A stretch of DNA of 64,000 nt from Chryseobacterium sp. 18061 (GCA_902706205.1 CACSKA010000001.1:248001-312000), one strand, 5' to 3'; shown: positions 13,030 through 23,082, numbered from the stretch's first letter. The notes: generated by a model from the letters alone, not told the origin. Made by a program: numbers and translations.

Positions 13030-14964
13030 ATGAGTTATCAGGTCTTAGCCCGAAAATGGCGACCACAAACCTTCGCTGACGTTGTCGGCCAGGAACATGT
13101 GCTGACCGCACTGGCGAACGGCCTGGCGTCCGGTCGTATCCACCATGCGTATCTGTTTTCCGGAACCCGCGGCGTAGGGAAAACCTCTATTGCCCGCCTG
13201 CTGGCGAAAGGACTGAACTGCGAAAGCGGTATCACCGCCACGCCGTGTGGTGTCTGTGATAACTGCCGTGAAATCGAGCAGGGTCGTTTTGTCGATCTGA
13301 TTGAGATCGATGCCGCCTCGCGCACCAAAGTCGAAGATACCCGTGACCTGCTGGACAACGTGCAGTACGCTCCGGCCCGCGGTCGCTTCAAGGTCTATCT
13401 GATCGATGAAGTGCACATGCTTTCGCGTCACAGCTTTAATGCGCTGTTAAAAACGCTGGAAGAGCCGCCATCGCACGTAAAATTCCTGCTGGCGACTACC
13501 GATCCGCAGAAGCTGCCGGTGACGATCCTTTCCCGCTGCCTGCAATTCCATCTGAAGGCGCTCGACGTCGATCAAATTCGTCATCAGTTGGAACATATTC
13601 TCGGCGAAGAGAAAATTGTTTCCGAAACGCGCGCTTTGCAGCTGTTGGCCCGTGCGGCCGATGGCAGCCTGCGTGACGCGCTGAGCCTCACCGATCAGGC
13701 AATTGCCAGCGGTGACGGACAGCTGACCGCTGCCAGCGTAAGCACCATGCTCGGCACGCTCGACGACGATCAGGCGCTGTCACTGATTGAAGCGCTGGTC
13801 GGTGCCAACGGCGAGCAGGTAATGGCACTTATCCACGAGGCCGCGTCTCGTGGTATCGAATGGGAAGCGCTGCTGGTCGAAATGCAAAGCCTGCTGCACC
13901 GCATTGCGATGGTACAGCTTTCGCCGTCGGCCCTCGGCAGCGACATGGCTTCAGTAGAGCACCGGATGCGCGAGCTGGCGCGAACCGTGCCGCCCGCAGA
14001 TATTCAACTGTATTACCAGACGCTGCTGATCGGCCGCAAAGAGCTGCCGTATGCGCCGGACCGCCGGATGGGTGTCGAAATGACCCTGCTGCGTGCGCTG
14101 GCGTTCCATCCGCGCAAGCCGTTGCCGGAGCCGGAAGTTCAGCCGCAGTCTTTTGCCCCCGTCGCGCCAACAGCGGTGATGCACCCGACGCAAGTCGCGC
14201 CCCAGCAAGCGCCAGCCGCGCCTGCGTATCAAAGCGAAACGCTACCGGATTCTACCAGCCAGGTGCTGGCGGCCCGCAGCCAATTGCAACGCGCTCAGGG
14301 AGCACCCAAAGCAAAAAAGAGTGAACCGGCAGCCGCATTACGCGCGCGGCCGGTGAACAATGCTGCGCTGGAGAGACTGGCCTCGGTCACGGAACGCGTG
14401 CAGGCGCGCCCATCTTCGACGGCGTTGGAAGAACAGCGTCCGCAGAAAAAAGAAGCATACCGCTGGAAAGCGACCACTATCACCGAAGTGGTGAAGGAAG
14501 AGGTCGCCACGCCGAAGGCGCTGAAGAAAGCGCTGGAGCATGAGAAAACGCCAGAGCTCGCCGCGAAACTTGCGGTCGAAGCCGTAGAGCGCGACGGCTG
14601 GGCGGCAGAAGTAAGCCACCTTAAATTGCCTAAACTGGTAGAACAAGTTGCGCTTAATGCATGGAAAGAGCAGAGCGGGAACAGCGTCTGCCTGCACCTG
14701 CGTCCGTCCCAGCGTCATCTGAATAACGGCGGGGCGCTCAAAGTTCTGACCGAAGCAATGAGCGAATTAACCGGCGCACCGGTTGAACTGACCATCGTTG
14801 AAGATGATAATCCCGCGGTGCGTACGCCGCTGGAGTGGCGTCAGGCCATTTACGAAGAAAAGCTCGCGCAGGCACGTGAGGCAATTGTTGCCGATAACAA
14901 CATTCAGACCCTGCGTCGTTTCTTCGATGCGGATCTGGATGAAGACAGTATTCGACCCATTTGA
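13030..14964 (+). CDS. dnaX: DNA polymerase III tau subunit (and gamma by frameshift)
   Basis: A 644-residue clamp-loader ATPase of the DNA polymerase III holoenzyme. The start MSYQVLARKWRP gives the E. coli-like length (643). Walker A is GTRGVGKT at residues 45-52, the zinc-binding cysteines are C64, C73, C76 and C79, and a DEVH-type Walker B follows. The Pro/Ala/Gln-rich linker (about 370-430) leads to tau-specific domains IV-V, which bind DnaB and the alpha subunit. A frameshift site at codons 428-430 makes the shorter gamma form. ybaB begins 55 bp later and is probably cotranscribed. Confidence 0.97.
   Translation: MSYQVLARKWRPQTFADVVGQEHVLTALANGLASGRIHHAYLFSGTRGVGKTSIARLLAKGLNCESGITATPCGVCDNCREIEQGRFVDLIEIDAASRTKVEDTRDLLDNVQYAPARGRFKVYLIDEVHMLSRHSFNALLKTLEEPPSHVKFLLATTDPQKLPVTILSRCLQFHLKALDVDQIRHQLEHILGEEKIVSETRALQLLARAADGSLRDALSLTDQAIASGDGQLTAASVSTMLGTLDDDQALSLIEALVGANGEQVMALIHEAASRGIEWEALLVEMQSLLHRIAMVQLSPSALGSDMASVEHRMRELARTVPPADIQLYYQTLLIGRKELPYAPDRRMGVEMTLLRALAFHPRKPLPEPEVQPQSFAPVAPTAVMHPTQVAPQQAPAAPAYQSETLPDSTSQVLAARSQLQRAQGAPKAKKSEPAAALRARPVNNAALERLASVTERVQARPSSTALEEQRPQKKEAYRWKATTITEVVKEEVATPKALKKALEHEKTPELAAKLAVEAVERDGWAAEVSHLKLPKLVEQVALNAWKEQSGNSVCLHLRPSQRHLNNGGALKVLTEAMSELTGAPVELTIVEDDNPAVRTPLEWRQAIYEEKLAQAREAIVADNNIQTLRRFFDADLDEDSIRPI
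14313..14324 (+). promoter_or_regulatory. dnaX: Programmed -1 frameshift site producing gamma
   Basis: The heptamer A AAA AAG lies at 14313-14319 in the tau frame. A -1 slip makes the next codons GAG (14319-14321) and TGA (14322-14324), giving a 431-residue gamma subunit, the same outcome as in E. coli. An internal Shine-Dalgarno-like AGGGAG lies about 10 nt upstream (near 14297), and a GC-rich stem with CCGGC and GCCGG arms follows. All three E. coli stimulatory elements are therefore present. Confidence 0.9.
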
Positions 14965-15019
14965 CTGTAAGCCCGGCTTACGGTTTTACCTTTAACATGA
15001 CTGACTGAGAGATAAGCCT

Positions 15020-15352
15020 ATGTTTGGTGGAAAAGGCGGTCTGGGTAACCTGATGAAACAGGCCCAGCAGATGCAAGAAAAAATGCAGAAAGCGCAGGAA
15101 GAAATCGCTCAACTGGAAGTGACCGGTGAGTCTGGTGCGGGCCTGGTAAAGGTCACCATCAACGGTGCGCACAACTGCCGTCGCGTTGAGATCGACCCAA
15201 GTCTGTTCGAAGATGACAAAGACATGCTGGAAGATTTGGTGGCTGCCGCGTTCAATGACGCAGCACGCCGCATCGAAGAAACCCAGAAAGAGAAAATGGC
15301 CGGTGTTTCCTCAGGAATGCAGCTGCCACCAGGCTTTAAAATGCCGTTCTAA
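15020..15352 (+). CDS. ybaB: YbaB/EbfC nucleoid-associated protein
   Basis: A 110-residue small DNA-binding protein of the YbaB/EbfC family. It begins [22 protein letters not shown] and forms dimers shaped like tweezers that bind DNA with little sequence specificity. Length matches the family (109 in E. coli). Its usual downstream neighbour recR is separated from it here by the LysR-pirin-isochorismatase cassette, and a strong terminator follows ybaB directly. Confidence 0.95.
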   Translation: MFGGKGGLGNLMKQAQQMQEKMQKAQEEIAQLEVTGESGAGLVKVTINGAHNCRRVEIDPSLFEDDKDMLEDLVAAAFNDAARRIEETQKEKMAGVSSGMQLPPGFKMPF

Positions 15353-15360
15353 TGTCATCC

Positions 15361-15392
15361 ACACCCTCTCCCCGGAGAGGGTGTTCTTTTTT
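15361..15392 (+). terminator. Terminator after ybaB
   Basis: ACACCCTCTCC pairs with GGAGAGGGTGT in an 11-bp stem with a very small loop, followed by CTTTTTT. It ends the dnaX-ybaB transcript and uncouples recR from it. The hairpin also lies at the 3' end of the convergent LysR gene. Confidence 0.85.
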
Positions 15393-15394
15393 AG

Positions 15395-16306
15395 CTACTC
15401 CTCGTTAAACCCCGCGTAACACTCAGCCAGAAAATCAATTAACGCCCGCACTGCCGGAAGCTGCCCTCGTCGCGAAGGAAAGACCGCGTGAATAATTTCA
15501 CGTCGGGTTCGCCACTCTGGCAACAGAAGCACCAGCGTTCCTGCCGCAATCTGCTCTTTTAGCATCAACCGTGGCAGCTGCACAATGCCGACTCCGGCCA
15601 GCGCCGCACTGCGTAGCGCAATCATATCGGTAGTGATAAACCGTGGTGTGTGGTGCAGGGTGACGTCCTGGTTATCCGGCCCGTACAAACACCAGCGATA
15701 AACCTGCTGTGGCTTGCTTAAGGCGAGGCTCGGCCAGGGCTGGAGATCGGCGGGCGATGCCGGTGCACCAAACTGCGTAACCAGCGCCGGGCTTGCCACC
15801 AGACACATACTTCTGTCGGCCAGCTTACGCATCACCAGATCGCTGTCTTCCAGCGGAAGCGGACGCACGCGAATGGCAATATCGACGTTTTCGTTCAGCA
15901 CATCTACTTGACGGTTGGTCTCTTCCAGCTGCACCGTGACGTGGGGGTAACGCGCCATAAACTGCGCTAGCATTTCACCGATGTGCACGTGCAATAACGT
16001 AATCGGGCAGGCCAGACGAATAACGCCGCGAGGTTCGGTGCGCAGCGAATCAATCGCCTCCTGCGCCGCTTCGGCCTCAATCATCATCGCTTTGCAATGG
16101 CGATAGAAAATCTGCCCGGCTTCGGTCACCGTAAAACTGCGCGTTGAGCGCTGGATAAGCCGTGTTTCCAGCCGCTCTTCCAGCAGCGCAATCCGGCGGC
16201 TCAGGCGTGATTTTGGAATGCCAATCACTCGACTGGCCGGGGAAAACCCACCGTTATCCACTACCTGCACGAAATACCACAGATCGTTGAGGTCCTGCAT
16301 TTTCAT
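15395..16306 (-). CDS. LysR-family transcriptional regulator
   Basis: A 303-residue LysR-type regulator. The N-terminal winged helix-turn-helix (about residues 1-65: SPASRVIGIPKSRLSRRIALLEERL) is followed by a periplasmic-binding-like effector domain. Starts at MKMQDL or two codons later are both plausible; AGGA precedes the first. It is divergent from the pirin gene, with starts about 100 bp apart, the classic layout in which a LysR protein controls the neighbouring operon and itself. The DNA-binding and effector domains resemble the LysR subgroup often paired with pirin/quinone-related genes. The specific inducer cannot be read from the sequence. Not present at this position in E. coli. Confidence 0.88.
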   Translation of the reverse strand: MKMQDLNDLWYFVQVVDNGGFSPASRVIGIPKSRLSRRIALLEERLETRLIQRSTRSFTVTEAGQIFYRHCKAMMIEAEAAQEAIDSLRTEPRGVIRLACPITLLHVHIGEMLAQFMARYPHVTVQLEETNRQVDVLNENVDIAIRVRPLPLEDSDLVMRKLADRSMCLVASPALVTQFGAPASPADLQPWPSLALSKPQQVYRWCLYGPDNQDVTLHHTPRFITTDMIALRSAALAGVGIVQLPRLMLKEQIAAGTLVLLLPEWRTRREIIHAVFPSRRGQLPAVRALIDFLAECYAGFNEE

Positions 16307-16407
16307 TGTCCTGTATATGGAACGCTGAGTTCATTTTTTCAGTCTACCGCAGTCACTGTCTTGTGAGTAAGCTTTATCACATCGCAACAAACGCAATGGA
16401 GCTAACG

Positions 16408-17277
16408 ATGAAATCAATTTTAGGTGTGTACTCAGCCCCGCAGTCCCACTGGGTGGGCGATGGGTTCCCGGTGCGTTCCCTGTTCTCCTACGCAAAATTT
16501 GCCAAACAGCTTAGCCCGTTCCTGCTGCTGGATTACGCGGGCCCGGCAGATTTTAAACCGAGTAACAAAGGCCAGCGTGGCGTAGATGTGCATCCGCACC
16601 GCGGTTTTGAAACAGTCACTATTGTCTACAAAGGCGAAGTGGCGCACCGCGACTCCACCGGCAGCGGTGGGGTGATTGGCCCTGGCGATGTGCAATGGAT
16701 GACCGCCGGTAGCGGCATTTTGCATGAAGAGTTTCACTCTCCGGCCTTCAGTGAGAAGGGCGGTACACTGGAAATGGTCCAGCTGTGGGTGAACCTGCCT
16801 GCGAAGGATAAATCCACGCCTGCGGCGTATCAGTCGATAACTGACGGCGATATCCCGCAGGTGGCGTTGCCGGATAATACCGGTCTGGCGCGAGTGATTG
16901 CCGGTGAACTGGACGGCCATAAAGGCCCGGCGAAAACGTTCTCGCCGATGCGCATTCTTGATTTGCGCCTCAACGCCCACAGCACGACTACGCTTACTCT
17001 GCCAGATGGCTGGAACACCGCATTGGTAGTGCTGAAAGGCACGGTACAGGTCAATGGACAGGAAATTGCGAGGGAAGCGCAGTTGGTCGTACTGGATGCG
17101 AAAGGCGAAAGCGTAACGCTTGAAGCCAACAACGAGGCTACGGTGCTGCTGCTTAGCGGCGAACCGCTGAATGAGCCAGTGGTTGGCTATGGGCCGTTTG
17201 TGATGAACACCCGTGAAGAAATCAACCAGGCTATCGACGACTTCAACCAAGGACGATTCGGCCAGCAGGCCGAGTAG
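16408..17277 (+). CDS. Pirin family protein (bicupin)
   Basis: A 289-residue pirin-like protein with two cupin domains. The start MKSILGVYSAPQ is preceded by GGAG at 6 bp; the open extension to 16306 is non-coding. The N-terminal cupin keeps the metal ligands typical of bacterial pirins: His residues in DVHPHRGFETVTIVY, and later a His-Glu pair in GILHEEFHS. Some homologues such as E. coli YhhW have quercetin 2,3-dioxygenase activity in vitro; others act in stress or redox control. Probably co-regulated with the downstream isochorismatase-family gene and controlled by the divergent LysR protein. A hairpin follows its stop, so coupling may be partial. Confidence 0.88.
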   Translation: MKSILGVYSAPQSHWVGDGFPVRSLFSYAKFAKQLSPFLLLDYAGPADFKPSNKGQRGVDVHPHRGFETVTIVYKGEVAHRDSTGSGGVIGPGDVQWMTAGSGILHEEFHSPAFSEKGGTLEMVQLWVNLPAKDKSTPAAYQSITDGDIPQVALPDNTGLARVIAGELDGHKGPAKTFSPMRILDLRLNAHSTTTLTLPDGWNTALVVLKGTVQVNGQEIAREAQLVVLDAKGESVTLEANNEATVLLLSGEPLNEPVVGYGPFVMNTREEINQAIDDFNQGRFGQQAE

Positions 17278-17285
17278 TAAACGAT

Positions 17286-17316
17286 AACGGCTACCGGCCC
17301 GGTAGCCGTTCATTTT
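17286..17316 (+). terminator. Hairpin after the pirin gene
   Basis: A perfect stem AACGGCTACCGG / CCGGTAGCCGTT with a one-base loop, followed by CATTTT. The weak T-run suggests partial termination between the pirin and isochorismatase genes. Confidence 0.6.
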
Positions 17317-17338
17317 AAATCAGCTGGAGAACACAATC

Positions 17339-18016
17339 ATGACCCCTGCAAATTTTAACGGCCAAAAGCCAATGATCGACCCGAACGACGCGGTGCTGCT
17401 GTTGATCGACCACCAGAGTGGCCTGTTCCAGTTGGTCCACGACATGCCGATGACCACGCTGCGCACCCATGCCACGGTGCTCGCCAAAATGGCGACCCTG
17501 GCGAAAATTCCGGTCATCACCACCGCATCCGTGCCGCAAGGACCGAACGGGCCACTGATCCCAGAGATCCACAAGTATGCGCCGCATGCGCAGTACGTGC
17601 CGCGTAAAGGTGAAATCAACGCCTGGGATAATCCAGAGTTTGTGGCGGCGGTGAAAGCGACCGGTCGCAGCACCCTGATTATCGCCGGGACCGTCACCAG
17701 CGTATGCATGGCTTTCCCGGCTATCAGCGCGGTGGCAGATGGCTTTAAAGTCTTCGCGGTAATTGATGCGTCCGGGACGTATTCCAAAATGGCCCAGGAA
17801 ATCAGCCTCGCACGTGTGGTGCAGGCAGGCGTGGTTCCGCTGGATATGGCAGCGGTGACGGCGGAAATTCAGCACACCTGGAACCGTGATGATGCGATGG
17901 AATGGGCCAACCTGTGGTCGGGCGTATTCACGGAATATCCACTGCTGATGGAAAGCTATCAGAAGGCACAGGACGTGGTAACGAATCAGGAAACACTGGA
18001 TTCGCAGCGCGCCTGA
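17339..18016 (+). CDS. Isochorismatase-family hydrolase (YcaC-like)
   Basis: A 225-residue cysteine hydrolase of the isochorismatase-like superfamily. The nucleophile Cys is at residue 123 in [12 protein letters not shown], and the conserved acid is Asp24 in LLLIDHQSG; the NAWDNPEF block near 94-101 matches E. coli YcaC, whose substrate is unknown. It is therefore better called YcaC-like than a true isochorismatase. It follows the pirin gene after 61 bp on the same strand and is followed by a strong terminator, so it ends the cassette. Not found between ybaB and recR in E. coli. Confidence 0.85.
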   Translation: MTPANFNGQKPMIDPNDAVLLLIDHQSGLFQLVHDMPMTTLRTHATVLAKMATLAKIPVITTASVPQGPNGPLIPEIHKYAPHAQYVPRKGEINAWDNPEFVAAVKATGRSTLIIAGTVTSVCMAFPAISAVADGFKVFAVIDASGTYSKMAQEISLARVVQAGVVPLDMAAVTAEIQHTWNRDDAMEWANLWSGVFTEYPLLMESYQKAQDVVTNQETLDSQRA

Positions 18017-18021
18017 GTCAT

Positions 18022-18060
18022 CGTCTCTGCGCGATCGCTCGCGCAGAGACGTATCTTTTT
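18022..18060 (+). terminator. Terminator after the isochorismatase-family gene
   Basis: A long perfect palindrome with arms GTCTCTGCGCGA and TCGCGCAGAGAC, followed by GTATCTTTTT. It closes the accessory cassette before recR. Confidence 0.85.
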
Positions 18061-18122
18061 CTATACCCGTCGCTGGGGCTAATGTTAGGCTATGGCCCAC
18101 TCTTTTTTTAGAAGTCTGAGCG

Positions 18123-18728
18123 ATGCAAACCAGTCCTTTACTTACCGCCCTTATGGAATCCCTCCGCTGCCTGCCTGGCGTGGGTCCGAAGTCTGCCCAA
18201 CGCATGGCGTTTACCTTGTTGCAACGCGATCGTAGCGGTGGAATGCGCCTGGCGCAGGCGCTGACTCGGGCAATGTCTGAAATTGGCCACTGCGCTGATT
18301 GCCGGACCTTCACCGAGCAGGACGTGTGTAACATTTGCTCGAACCCGCGTCGTCAGGAAAACGGTCAGCTTTGCGTGGTCGAGAGTCCAGCAGACATCTA
18401 CGCCATCGAACAAACCGGGCAGTTTTCCGGGCGTTACTTCGTGCTGATGGGCCATTTGTCACCGCTCGACGGCATCGGACCGGACGACATCGGCCTCGAC
18501 AGGCTCGAAGCGCGTTTGAGCAGCGAACAGATGAAAGAAGTGATCCTCGCCACGAACCCCACGGTGGAAGGGGAGGCGACCGCCAACTACATCGCTGAAC
18601 TCTGCGGGCAATATGGCGTAGAAGCCAGTCGCATCGCGCACGGCGTACCGGTCGGCGGTGAACTGGAAATGGTTGATGGCACCACGCTGTCGCACTCCCT
18701 TGCAGGTCGCCACAAAATTCGTTTTTAA
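18123..18728 (+). CDS. recR: RecR recombination mediator
   Basis: A 201-residue protein acting with RecF and RecO to load RecA on SSB-coated gapped DNA. A helix-hairpin-helix region (about residues 10-30), a four-cysteine zinc finger (C57, C60, C69, C72) and a Toprim domain (from about 80) are all present. Length equals E. coli RecR. In E. coli it is cotranscribed with dnaX-ybaB; here the inserted cassette and two terminators mean it must have its own promoter in the roughly 100 bp upstream. The ribosome site before the ATG is weak. Confidence 0.96.
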   Translation: MQTSPLLTALMESLRCLPGVGPKSAQRMAFTLLQRDRSGGMRLAQALTRAMSEIGHCADCRTFTEQDVCNICSNPRRQENGQLCVVESPADIYAIEQTGQFSGRYFVLMGHLSPLDGIGPDDIGLDRLEARLSSEQMKEVILATNPTVEGEATANYIAELCGQYGVEASRIAHGVPVGGELEMVDGTTLSHSLAGRHKIRF

Positions 18729-18757
18729 CCAATTGGGAGGACAATCGCGTTCTCCCG

Positions 18758-18786
18758 CTTGAAAAGTTCCTCTCTGAGCCCCATCT
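18758..18786 (+). promoter_or_regulatory. Sigma-32 heat-shock promoter of htpG
   Basis: CTTGAAA (18758-18764) and CCCCATCT (18779-18786) are separated by 14 bp, a near-perfect RpoH consensus. It lies about 50 bp before the htpG start and explains heat induction of that gene. Confidence 0.9.
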
Positions 18787-18836
18787 CCCACTCAACGCTT
18801 TTTTATTCTATTTAATTGGCATTGAGGAATTTTCCG

Positions 18837-20711
18837 ATGAAAGGACAAGAAACTCGCGGTTTCCAGTCAGAAGTAAAACAGCTTCTGCACCTGATGATCC
18901 ACTCGCTCTACTCCAATAAAGAAATTTTCCTGCGCGAGCTGATTTCCAACGCCTCCGATGCGGCGGATAAGCTGCGTTTCCGCGCGCTGTCTGACGCCTC
19001 TCTGTATGAAGGTGACGGCGAACTGCGCGTGCGCGTTTCGTTTGATCAGGAAAAACGCACCTTGACCATCGCCGATAACGGTATTGGCATGAACCGCGAC
19101 GACGTGGTCGATCATCTCGGTACTATCGCGAAATCCGGCACCAAAGCCTTCCTACAATCCATGGGCTCCGACCAGGCGAAAGACAGCCAGCTGATCGGTC
19201 AGTTCGGTGTCGGCTTCTACTCGGCATTCATCGTGGCGGATAAAGTCACCGTGCGCACCCGTGCAGCAGGCGACAGCGCCGAGAACGGCGTGTTCTGGGA
19301 GTCCGAAGGCGAAGGTGAATACACCGTTGCCGACATCACCAAAGCCGATCGCGGCACCGAAATCACGCTGCATCTGCGCGAAGGCGAAGACGATTTCCTC
19401 AACGACTGGCGCGTACGTTCGATAATCAGCAAATACTCCGATCACATCGCACTGCCGGTTGAGATTGAGAAAACGGAAGACGTTGACGGCGAAACTGTCG
19501 TGTCATGGGAAAAAATCAACAAAGCCCAGGCGCTGTGGACTCGCAACAAGTCTGAGATTAAAGACGACGAGTACAATGAATTCTACAAGCACATCGCCCA
19601 TGACTTTACCGACCCGCTGGCCTGGAGCCACAACCGCGTGGAAGGTAAACAGGAATACACCAGCCTGCTGTACATTCCGGCTCAGGCACCGTGGGATATG
19701 TGGAACCGTGACCACAAGCACGGTCTGAAACTGTACGTGCAGCGCGTGTTCATCATGGACGAAGCCGAGCAGTTCATGCCGAACTACCTGCGCTTTATCC
19801 GTGGCCTGATTGATTCTAACGATCTGCCGCTGAACGTTTCCCGTGAAATTCTGCAAGACAGCACCGTTACCCGTAATCTGCGTGCTGCCCTGAGCAAACG
19901 CGCGCTGCAGATGCTTGAAAAACTGGCGAAAGACGACGCGGAAAAATACCAGACCTTCTGGAAACAGTTCGGTTTAGTGCTGAAAGAAGGTCCGGCAGAA
20001 GATAACGCCAACCAGCAGACCATCGCAAAACTGCTGCGCTTTGCGTCCACCCATACCGATTCTTCCGAGCAGACCGTGTCGCTGGAAGATTACGTCTCCC
20101 GCATGAAAGAAGGGCAGGAGAAGATTTATTACATCACCGCTGACAGCTACGCCGCGGCGAAGAGTAGCCCGCATCTGGAACTGCTGCGTAAGAAAGGCAT
20201 CGAAGTGCTGCTGTTGTCCGATCGTATCGATGAATGGATGATGAGCTACCTGACTGAGTTTGACGGCAAAGCGTTCCAGTCGGTGGCAAAAGCCGATGAG
20301 TCGCTGGATAAGCTGACAGATGACGTGGATGACAGCACCAAAGAAGCCGAAAAAGCGCTGGAGCCGTTTGTTGATCGCGTGAAAACCCTACTGGGCGAGC
20401 GCGTGAAAGAAGTGCGTTTGACTCATCGCCTGACCGATACTCCGGCGATTGTCACCACCGAAGCCGATGAAATGAGCACCCAGATGGCGAAATTGTTCGC
20501 GGCGGCGGGGCAGAGCGTACCGGAAGTGAAGTACATTTTTGAACTGAACCCGGATCATGCGCTGGTGAAACGTGCGGCTGATACGCAGGATGACGGCAAG
20601 TTTGGCGAATGGGTTGAACTGTTGCTGGATCAGGCGCTGTTTGCCGAACGTGGCACCCTGGAAGATCCTAACCTGTTCATCAAACGAATGAATACCTTGC
20701 TGACTAATTAA
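18837..20711 (+). CDS. htpG: HtpG, bacterial Hsp90 chaperone
   Basis: A 624-residue ATP-dependent chaperone that remodels client proteins together with DnaK. The start [17 protein letters not shown] gives exactly the E. coli length; a seven-codon upstream extension is not used. The N-terminal GHKL ATPase fold has [18 protein letters not shown] and [11 protein letters not shown] motifs. The middle domain carries the NVSREILQ catalytic-loop region, and a C-terminal dimerisation domain follows. It has a sigma-32 promoter upstream and a strong terminator downstream, so it is a single-gene heat-shock unit. Confidence 0.97.
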   Translation: MKGQETRGFQSEVKQLLHLMIHSLYSNKEIFLRELISNASDAADKLRFRALSDASLYEGDGELRVRVSFDQEKRTLTIADNGIGMNRDDVVDHLGTIAKSGTKAFLQSMGSDQAKDSQLIGQFGVGFYSAFIVADKVTVRTRAAGDSAENGVFWESEGEGEYTVADITKADRGTEITLHLREGEDDFLNDWRVRSIISKYSDHIALPVEIEKTEDVDGETVVSWEKINKAQALWTRNKSEIKDDEYNEFYKHIAHDFTDPLAWSHNRVEGKQEYTSLLYIPAQAPWDMWNRDHKHGLKLYVQRVFIMDEAEQFMPNYLRFIRGLIDSNDLPLNVSREILQDSTVTRNLRAALSKRALQMLEKLAKDDAEKYQTFWKQFGLVLKEGPAEDNANQQTIAKLLRFASTHTDSSEQTVSLEDYVSRMKEGQEKIYYITADSYAAAKSSPHLELLRKKGIEVLLLSDRIDEWMMSYLTEFDGKAFQSVAKADESLDKLTDDVDDSTKEAEKALEPFVDRVKTLLGERVKEVRLTHRLTDTPAIVTTEADEMSTQMAKLFAAAGQSVPEVKYIFELNPDHALVKRAADTQDDGKFGEWVELLLDQALFAERGTLEDPNLFIKRMNTLLTN

Positions 20712-20725
20712 TTATAAGAATAATG

Positions 20726-20759
20726 AAAAGCCCCGGAAAATTATTTCGGGGCTTTTTTA
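20726..20759 (+). terminator. htpG terminator
   Basis: AAAAGCCCCG pairs with CGGGGCTTTT around an AT-rich loop and is followed by TTTTTT, 14 bp past the htpG stop. Confidence 0.92.
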
Positions 20760-20820
20760 TTTCTCGCGCTTATTCCCTTGTCTATATGTTGTGAACCTGA
20801 ATATAGTTTTTAATTTCCTC

Positions 20821-20846
20821 TTGCGGTATTTTCTTGCGGTATTTTC
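20821..20846. repeat. Two tandem copies of a 13-bp unit
   Basis: TTGCGGTATTTTC occurs twice head to tail, about 40 bp upstream of the 439-residue protein gene. It could be a simple slippage duplication or paired regulatory half-sites. Confidence 0.7.
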
Positions 20847-20883
20847 ATTTTCCCATTGATGCAATTATTCATAAGGATTTTGT

Positions 20884-22203
20884 ATGCCCGCAACCAATCA
20901 ATTACCGTCACCTATCGTCAGGTGTAATGGATATTTTAACAATGTTTACTCCGGCCTGTCTTCGATTCAAGGGGGGAAGCGAGGGTTTCAGCCGGAAAAT
21001 ACGCTGATTGTACCCGGAGGTCTGCGAGGTACATTTGATCGCTCATCAGAAGAGGCCCTGTATTGCATTAGCGATGGTACGGAAGAGGATGTTATTATTA
21101 GTGTTTATGACCAAATATCAAAGCGAGGAGGTATTTTTTATATAAAAGAGTCCATTCAGGGTAAGGGTGATCAATGCTCTGAGTTAGAGAGTTTTATCTC
21201 ACTATTACAGAACATCGACATAAAGCGTATCTTTGTGACCATTACCGGAGGCGCGACGTTGTCCAGGAATAGCCTGGTGAAATCGGCTCAGACACAACTA
21301 AAAAAACTTAAGGTTATAAAAACAACCTGGAATAATTATCTGTGGATCCCCAATAAGTGGCGCTATTGCTGCCATCACTGCTGGATAGTTAAGCTGGATC
21401 TGAGTAATGGTGCCGTCAAATCATTTCGGACATCGTACGTTGCGGTGAATAGTTTTATGAATAATGATGATTTTCTCCGGATCTCACGAACGTTAAGAGA
21501 CAGAGTCCGTGACGACTTCATTGCTAAATTTTTTAGAAATCATCCTGAGTTTAGAGAAATGCGGGGACGCATTGAGGCAATAGCACAGAAAAAACCCTTT
21601 GGTAATATAACGCAATTCATTCAACCTATTGGAAATAATAATGTATTTGTCTTTGTTTCATGCCCTATCCCCACGAATGGGGTCGTGGATATGCAGACGC
21701 TGAAGAATGCATTGCGAAGTGGTTGTGGAGAATATGTCATTCTGTACCCTTCAAATCCTCACCCTCTTCCGGTCGTCCCTGATACTCAGCCTGTTTCTTT
21801 TCCCACTGAGGTGTCTTCCCGTTCGATCATGACTCAACGTCGGAAAAAAGGGCAAGCCACCAGCGCCGACCATCCCCCTGCGGTTGCTCGCGAAGGTAAA
21901 TCGGCAACCCGCTATACGGTGATTGACGATCCCTATTTTAGAGGGCAGCTGGCATTACTTCGGACGTTTGGGAACGATGGCGTCTATAAATCCACACTGA
22001 ATAAAATTAGTGAAATACGTCAGGATGCGGAAAATGGACGAATACCGGGAAAAATAATAGAGGGTTATCGCATTTGTGATCTTCCAGGATTGGGTGCTAA
22101 CGGACGGGGTAACTGGCGTTTATTAATGACGCAGTCGGGGGGAACCGTAACCTTTAAGTCGATTGCCGATTATCATGGCAATCGCTGGCGGACCTGGAGT
22201 TAA
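20884..22203 (+). CDS. Unrecognised 439-residue protein inserted between htpG and adk
   Basis: I do not recognise this protein. The gene is clearly expressed-looking: an AAGGA ribosome site stands 6 bp before the ATG. It is more A+T-rich than its neighbours and uses rarer codons, a sign of transfer. The first roughly 300 residues form a compact-looking region with a Cys/His/Trp-rich patch (RYCCHHCW near 160-167). A basic, Pro/Ser-rich stretch (about 305-345) follows, and a final region of about 97 residues has a different character (RYTVIDDPYF to NRWRTWS). That two-part build could indicate a modular effector or toxin-like tail, but no catalytic motif was recognised and no small antitoxin or immunity gene is adjacent. 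No signal peptide or transmembrane segment is obvious. Confidence 0.75.
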   Translation: MPATNQLPSPIVRCNGYFNNVYSGLSSIQGGKRGFQPENTLIVPGGLRGTFDRSSEEALYCISDGTEEDVIISVYDQISKRGGIFYIKESIQGKGDQCSELESFISLLQNIDIKRIFVTITGGATLSRNSLVKSAQTQLKKLKVIKTTWNNYLWIPNKWRYCCHHCWIVKLDLSNGAVKSFRTSYVAVNSFMNNDDFLRISRTLRDRVRDDFIAKFFRNHPEFREMRGRIEAIAQKKPFGNITQFIQPIGNNNVFVFVSCPIPTNGVVDMQTLKNALRSGCGEYVILYPSNPHPLPVVPDTQPVSFPTEVSSRSIMTQRRKKGQATSADHPPAVAREGKSATRYTVIDDPYFRGQLALLRTFGNDGVYKSTLNKISEIRQDAENGRIPGKIIEGYRICDLPGLGANGRGNWRLLMTQSGGTVTFKSIADYHGNRWRTWS

Positions 22204-22207
22204 CTGA

Positions 22208-22951
<744 letters not shown>

Positions 22952-22968
22952 TCTCGTTTAAAACACGA

Positions 22969-23081
22969 GATCCTTCTGGCTGCACCGAGGCGGCAAGCAC
23001 GTGAATCCCCAGGAGCATCGATAACGATTTGACTGGGGTGAGCGAGCGTAGCCCACCAGGATGCAGCCTGAATGGCGGCAT
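22969..23081. repeat. ERIC (enterobacterial repetitive intergenic consensus) element
   Basis: The central core GTGAATCCCCAGGAGC (from 23001) and GACTGGGGTGAGCG (from 23031) matches the conserved ERIC palindrome used in ERIC-PCR. Imperfect inverted arms extend on both sides (CTGGCTGCACCGAGGC on the left, GATGCAGCC further right). Exact ends are approximate. It lies in the adk-hemH gap, downstream of adk, and would be transcribed as a long hairpin in the adk mRNA. Confidence 0.88.
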
Positions 23082-23082
23082 G

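Noticed and set aside
17315..18334. Minus-strand frame opposite the isochorismatase-family gene (339 codons)
   Set aside because: Arg/His-rich shadow frame crossing a strong terminator and the recR start.
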